A DNA stretch of 64,000 nt. It comes from an uncultured Clostridia bacterium. GTDB taxonomy: Bacteria > Bacillota > Clostridia > Christensenellales > Aristaeellaceae. The stretch spans positions 1 through 64,000 of the forward strand of contig CAMKNZ010000008.1 of the NCBI GenBank assembly GCA_946414315.1, given 5' to 3'. The translations under genes and the position numbers were made by a program. The notes beneath the pieces were generated by a model, which ran no database searches, was not told the DNA's origin, and saw only the letters and a program-made list of their open reading frames with translations. Shown here piece by piece: positions 61,039-64,000 of this stretch (positions are counted from its first letter, which is position 1; each line of letters starts with the position of its first letter).

Positions 61039-62400
61039 ATGGATTTTGAAAAGAAGAAAGTGCTGGTTGTCGGTATGGCCCGGAGCGGCGTCGCTGCGGC
61101 GCAGCTGCTGCGTGCGGCCGGGGCGGAAGTGACGGTCAACGATTCGAAGACGGAAGAAGAACTCGGACAGCAGCTGAAGCCGCTGGAAGGTCTGCAGGTA
61201 GAACGCAAATTCGGTTGCGGCGCCATGGAACTGCTGGAAGGAAAGGACTGCCTTGTGATTTCTCCGGGCATCCCCGACACGGTTCCCTTTGTTGTCAAGG
61301 CAAAGGAAAATGGCATCTATGTGATCGGCGAACTGGAACTGGCCGCTCAGCTTTCCCGGGGAACGCTGATTTCCGTTACCGGTACGAACGGCAAGACCAC
61401 GACAGTTTCCCTGCTGGGGGAGATCTTTGCCAACAACGGGAAAGTGACTCATGTGGTGGGCAATATCGGATATCCTTTCTCGCTGGCTTCCCTGGTCAGC
61501 CGGAAAGAAGACGTGATCGTATGCGAAGTTTCCTCATTCCAGATGGAGACGGCGGATACGTTCCATCCGCATGTGGCGCTGCTGACGAACATTACAGAAG
61601 ACCATCTGAACCGGCACGGTACGATGGAAGTCTATACCGCGCTGAAGATGCGGATGTTCCGCAACCAGACCGCCTCCGACTATGCCGTGTTCAACGCGGA
61701 CGATCCCGGACTGGACGGACTGAGCAAACAGGTCAAGAGCCATGTGCTCTTTTTCAGCCGGAAAAAGGAAGTCAAGGAAGGCGCTTTTGTCCGGGACGGA
61801 CAGATCATGGTGCGGATCAACGGCAGCGAGAAAAAAATCTGCGCTACGGAAGAAGTGTTTATTCCGGGGCCTCACAACCTGGAGAACGCGCTGGGCGCTG
61901 TCTGCGTCGCGGCGGCAATGAATGTTCCCGTGCCGGTGATCCGGCACAGTCTGAAGACCTTCCGCGGCGTAGAACACCGGATCGAGACAGTGCGGGAGCT
62001 GAACGGCGTGGAGTATATCAACGACAGCAAGGGAACAAATGTCGATTCCACGATCAAAGCGGTTCAGACCATGAGCCAGCCAACGGTGATTATCCTCGGC
62101 GGATATGACAAGCATACATCTTTCGATCCGCTTTCCAGGGAAATCATCAACAGCCCGATGATCCGCCACGCCGTGCTGATCGGTGAAACGGCCGGACTGA
62201 TCCGCAACAGCCTGGAACGCGTTGGCTTCAACAACCTAACGGACGCCGGTTCCCTGCGGGAAGCGGTGGAAACTGCCAGATCGATCGCCGGTAAGGGCTG
62301 GTGCGTGCTGCTGAGCCCCGCCTGCGCAAGCTTTGATATGTTCAAGGACTATGAAGAACGCGGCCGGGTGTTTAAGCAAATCGTAAACGAACTGGATTAA
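61039..62400 (+). CDS. murD: UDP-N-acetylmuramoylalanine-D-glutamate ligase
   Basis: 453 residues, Mur ligase fold. VLVVGMARSGVAAAQLLRAA (N-terminal Rossmann-like), ATP loop TGTNGKTTTVSL at about 114-125, CEVSSFQMETAD, NITEDHLNRHGTMEVY, and ligase C-domain NDSKGTNVDSTIKAV and ILGGYDKHTSF. Adds D-glutamate to UDP-MurNAc-L-alanine. AAGGAG site; 12 bases after mraY. Confidence 0.97.
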   Translation: MDFEKKKVLVVGMARSGVAAAQLLRAAGAEVTVNDSKTEEELGQQLKPLEGLQVERKFGCGAMELLEGKDCLVISPGIPDTVPFVVKAKENGIYVIGELELAAQLSRGTLISVTGTNGKTTTVSLLGEIFANNGKVTHVVGNIGYPFSLASLVSRKEDVIVCEVSSFQMETADTFHPHVALLTNITEDHLNRHGTMEVYTALKMRMFRNQTASDYAVFNADDPGLDGLSKQVKSHVLFFSRKKEVKEGAFVRDGQIMVRINGSEKKICATEEVFIPGPHNLENALGAVCVAAAMNVPVPVIRHSLKTFRGVEHRIETVRELNGVEYINDSKGTNVDSTIKAVQTMSQPTVIILGGYDKHTSFDPLSREIINSPMIRHAVLIGETAGLIRNSLERVGFNNLTDAGSLREAVETARSIAGKGWCVLLSPACASFDMFKDYEERGRVFKQIVNELD

Positions 62401-62466
62401 ACAGACCGAAGTCTATTTCTAAAGGTTGGTTTTTCAACGGATTACGGAGCAAGGGGAGAAACGCCG

Positions 62467-63489
62467 GTGGACGGACAGAACCAGGACTACAGGCCGCGGA
62501 CCGCGGGGGAACGGAGGAACGCTTCCGGCCCTGACGGCGGCGTCCGTGACTGGCAGCGAAATACCTGGTTCGGGCCGGCACCGCTGAACAACAATCCTTT
62601 TGAAGAACCGGAAGATGCTCCTGAACTGAAAGAAATCCGTTCGGCGAACGTTACCGAACACGCAGGCGATTTCTGGAATACCCCTGAAAAAAGCAATACA
62701 GGCCCGGTACCGTCCGGAAGGACCGCCGTAAACGAGAGCCGAAGCAGAGACAGGAGAATCAAAGCGCGCCCGCGCACGTTCCGCCTGATCGCCGGGGGCT
62801 TTGTTTTCATTGCTGCTTTGGTGCTGATCCTCCGGTTTGCGGTTTTCAGCGTCAAGGAGATCTATGTCAACGGAAATTCAACCGTTTCCGCAGAAGAAGT
62901 AATCCGCGCCAGCGGCATCCGCCGCGGCGACTACATCCTGTCTCTGAACGAAAAAACGGTCGAAGAGCGGATCACCTCCGATTACCGGCTGCAGTTCAGA
63001 TATATGGCTACCCAGCTGCCGAGCACGGTGGTCATTTCCGTCCGGGAGCGGGAACCCTGCTGCTGGCTGACTTATTGCGGCATCATGTATGTGATGGATA
63101 AAAACCGAATGGTGCTGTATGAATCAGAAAATCCGTCGGAACAGCCGCAGAACCTGGTTGAAATCAAAGGGCTTGAAGTACGGTCCAATACGCTGGTAGG
63201 GCAGTATATCAACCTCGGGAGCGAAACCCAGCAGAGCATTTTCACCGAACTGTTCCTGGAAATGAAGGTGCTTGGCTGCACCGACCAGATCAAAGAGGCC
63301 GACATCAGCAATACCAGCTCGATCCTGCTCTTCACGAGGGACGGATACATTGCGGCACTCGGAGACAGAAACAATCTCCATGCCAAGCTGAGGAGCCTGT
63401 TGCTTGTCCAGGAAGAACTGAAACAGCAGAACTATTCCGGCGGAACGATCAGCGTGACCAATCCGGAAGCACCGATCTATACGCCGTAA
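62467..63489 (+). CDS. ftsQ: Cell division protein FtsQ/DivIB
   Basis: 340 residues from GTG 62467 (AAGGGGAG site). A long, polar N-terminal cytoplasmic region (about 1-100) is followed by one transmembrane helix (FRLIAGGFVFIAALVLILRFAV) and a POTRA domain (VKEIYVNGNSTVSAEEVIRASG) with the FtsQ beta domain after it (YMATQLPSTVVISVRERE; VMDKNRMVLYES). It organises the divisome with FtsL. The unusually long cytoplasmic part distinguishes it from the typical DivIB length of about 260. Confidence 0.92.
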   Translation: MDGQNQDYRPRTAGERRNASGPDGGVRDWQRNTWFGPAPLNNNPFEEPEDAPELKEIRSANVTEHAGDFWNTPEKSNTGPVPSGRTAVNESRSRDRRIKARPRTFRLIAGGFVFIAALVLILRFAVFSVKEIYVNGNSTVSAEEVIRASGIRRGDYILSLNEKTVEERITSDYRLQFRYMATQLPSTVVISVREREPCCWLTYCGIMYVMDKNRMVLYESENPSEQPQNLVEIKGLEVRSNTLVGQYINLGSETQQSIFTELFLEMKVLGCTDQIKEADISNTSSILLFTRDGYIAALGDRNNLHAKLRSLLLVQEELKQQNYSGGTISVTNPEAPIYTP

Positions 63490-63540
63490 ATAAATTGTTA
63501 CAAAAACAGCGAAAAAATGTAATAAAAGAGTTGAAAACTC

Positions 63541-63569
63541 TTGCAAAAAAAGCCTGAAGAGGGTATAAT
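63541..63569 (+). promoter_or_regulatory. Sigma-A promoter of ftsA
   Basis: TTGCAA, 17 bases, TATAAT. It lies 81 bases upstream of the ftsA ATG, in the 160-base ftsQ-ftsA gap, so ftsA can be expressed apart from the mraZ operon. Confidence 0.7.
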
Positions 63570-63649
63570 TCTTTAAGGTGTGTATTATTTTGTAGTAACT
63601 GACCGCGATCTTTTGACAGGATCCGGAAAACAGGGGGCATGAGAAACCT

Positions 63650-64000
63650 ATGAAAACAACGGTTGCAGCCATTGATTTCGGTACGAGCAAGATTGTGACG
63701 CTCGTTGCTGAAAACAGCGGCAGCCAGCGCTGTGACATTACGGCCGCCGGCGTAACAAAGTATGACGGTTATCTCGAAGAAGGATGGAATAATCCCGGAA
63801 TGCTGGATGAAGCGATCCGCCGCTCCATTGCGGACGCAGAAGAACAGTCCGGAAGCAAAATTAAAGAGATCAATGTTGGCGTTCCCGGTGCATTTACGCA
63901 CGTTTACGCCACGAAGGTTACGGTTCCGCTGAAGGGGACCGATCCCAGGGTTACCGCCTCCGACGTCAAAACAGCGTTCAGTATGGCGGCAGAAAACCTG
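63650..64000 (+). CDS. ftsA: Cell division protein FtsA (partial, cut by window end)
   Basis: The first 117 codons of an actin-like FtsA: MKTTVAAIDFGTSKIVTLVA is the phosphate-1 loop and GVPGAFTHVYATKV is typical of the 1A/1C region. FtsA anchors FtsZ to the membrane. The start ATG 63650 is preceded by a weak site (the GGGGG tract is 13 bases upstream). The gene continues beyond the window, so length and C-terminal amphipathic helix cannot be checked. Confidence 0.93.
   Translation, partial: MKTTVAAIDFGTSKIVTLVAENSGSQRCDITAAGVTKYDGYLEEGWNNPGMLDEAIRRSIADAEEQSGSKIKEINVGVPGAFTHVYATKVTVPLKGTDPRVTASDVKTAFSMAAENL

Overview
The window looks like a chromosomal segment of a Gram-positive-type Clostridia (Bacillota) bacterium, probably an uncultured gut or rumen lineage; this is an inference. 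It rests on YsxC, the DivIB form of FtsQ, MraZ, HisZ with short HisG, PadR with a DUF1700/DUF4097 partner, a MurE with the meso-diaminopimelate DNPR signature, and sigma-A promoters with strong AGGAGG sites. Genes are GC-rich with G/C-ending codons, except the left 2.6 kb, which is more AT-rich and carries decayed mobile-element genes. No rRNA, complete tRNA, insertion sequence or CRISPR array was seen.

Left end (1-2.6 kb): a remnant of an integrated element. It holds the C-terminal end of a PAPS-reductase-like protein, a frameshifted HTH/DUF6465-like gene and an intact flavodoxin. These are followed by two repeats of a tRNA 3' end, one recognisable as tRNA-Val(GAC) from the anticodon loop onward. 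Each repeat is followed by a terminator, and a long perfect hairpin lies between them. This is read as an old attachment site.

2.5-4.0 kb: a compact peptide-modification operon, consisting of a promoter, a radical SAM/SPASM enzyme, a 59-residue four-cysteine peptide and a strong terminator. It is the best candidate in the window for an undescribed ribosomally made, modified peptide. It converges on a secreted caspase-like protein with tandem 50-residue repeats (4.0-5.6 kb).

5.7-14.8 kb: single genes and short operons: nitroreductase with a zinc-metallopeptidase-like protein, a DUF3592-like membrane protein, a STAS protein, an L,D-transpeptidase, membrane sensor/alpha-beta hydrolase/apt, a small secreted protein, and PadR with DUF4097.

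14.9-29.0 kb: seven co-oriented, closely spaced genes form a signalling operon. It encodes a solute-binding protein, a membrane/propeller/HD-GYP protein, a BMP-type binding protein, two hybrid histidine kinases (one with two fused solute-binding domains), a receiver/degenerate GGDEF/EAL protein and a free HPt protein. The layout suggests a multi-input phosphorelay feeding c-di-GMP breakdown.

29.0-30.5 kb: a minus-strand SH3-repeat secreted protein and a small membrane protein. 30.6-38.8 kb: a complete histidine operon, hisZGDCBHAF-hisIE-PHP phosphatase, with a palindromic operator candidate over its promoter.

38.8-49.1 kb: VWA protein, PHP hydrolase, GGDEF/PAS/EAL protein, a minus-strand pair (cytosolic BMP protein with a ParB-like N-terminus, and a phosphoesterase), purC, and a NAGPA-type protein.

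49.1-55.6 kb: protein quality control, tig-clpP-clpX-lon-ysxC; the trigger factor has a histone-H1-like Lys/Ala/Pro tail. 55.6-57.0 kb: acidic zinc-ribbon protein and a phosphoesterase.

57.1-64.0 kb: a pared-down division and cell-wall cluster, mraZ-ftsL-murE-mraY-murD-ftsQ-ftsA (cut by the window end), lacking rsmH, ftsI/spoVD, murF, ftsW and murG at their usual places.
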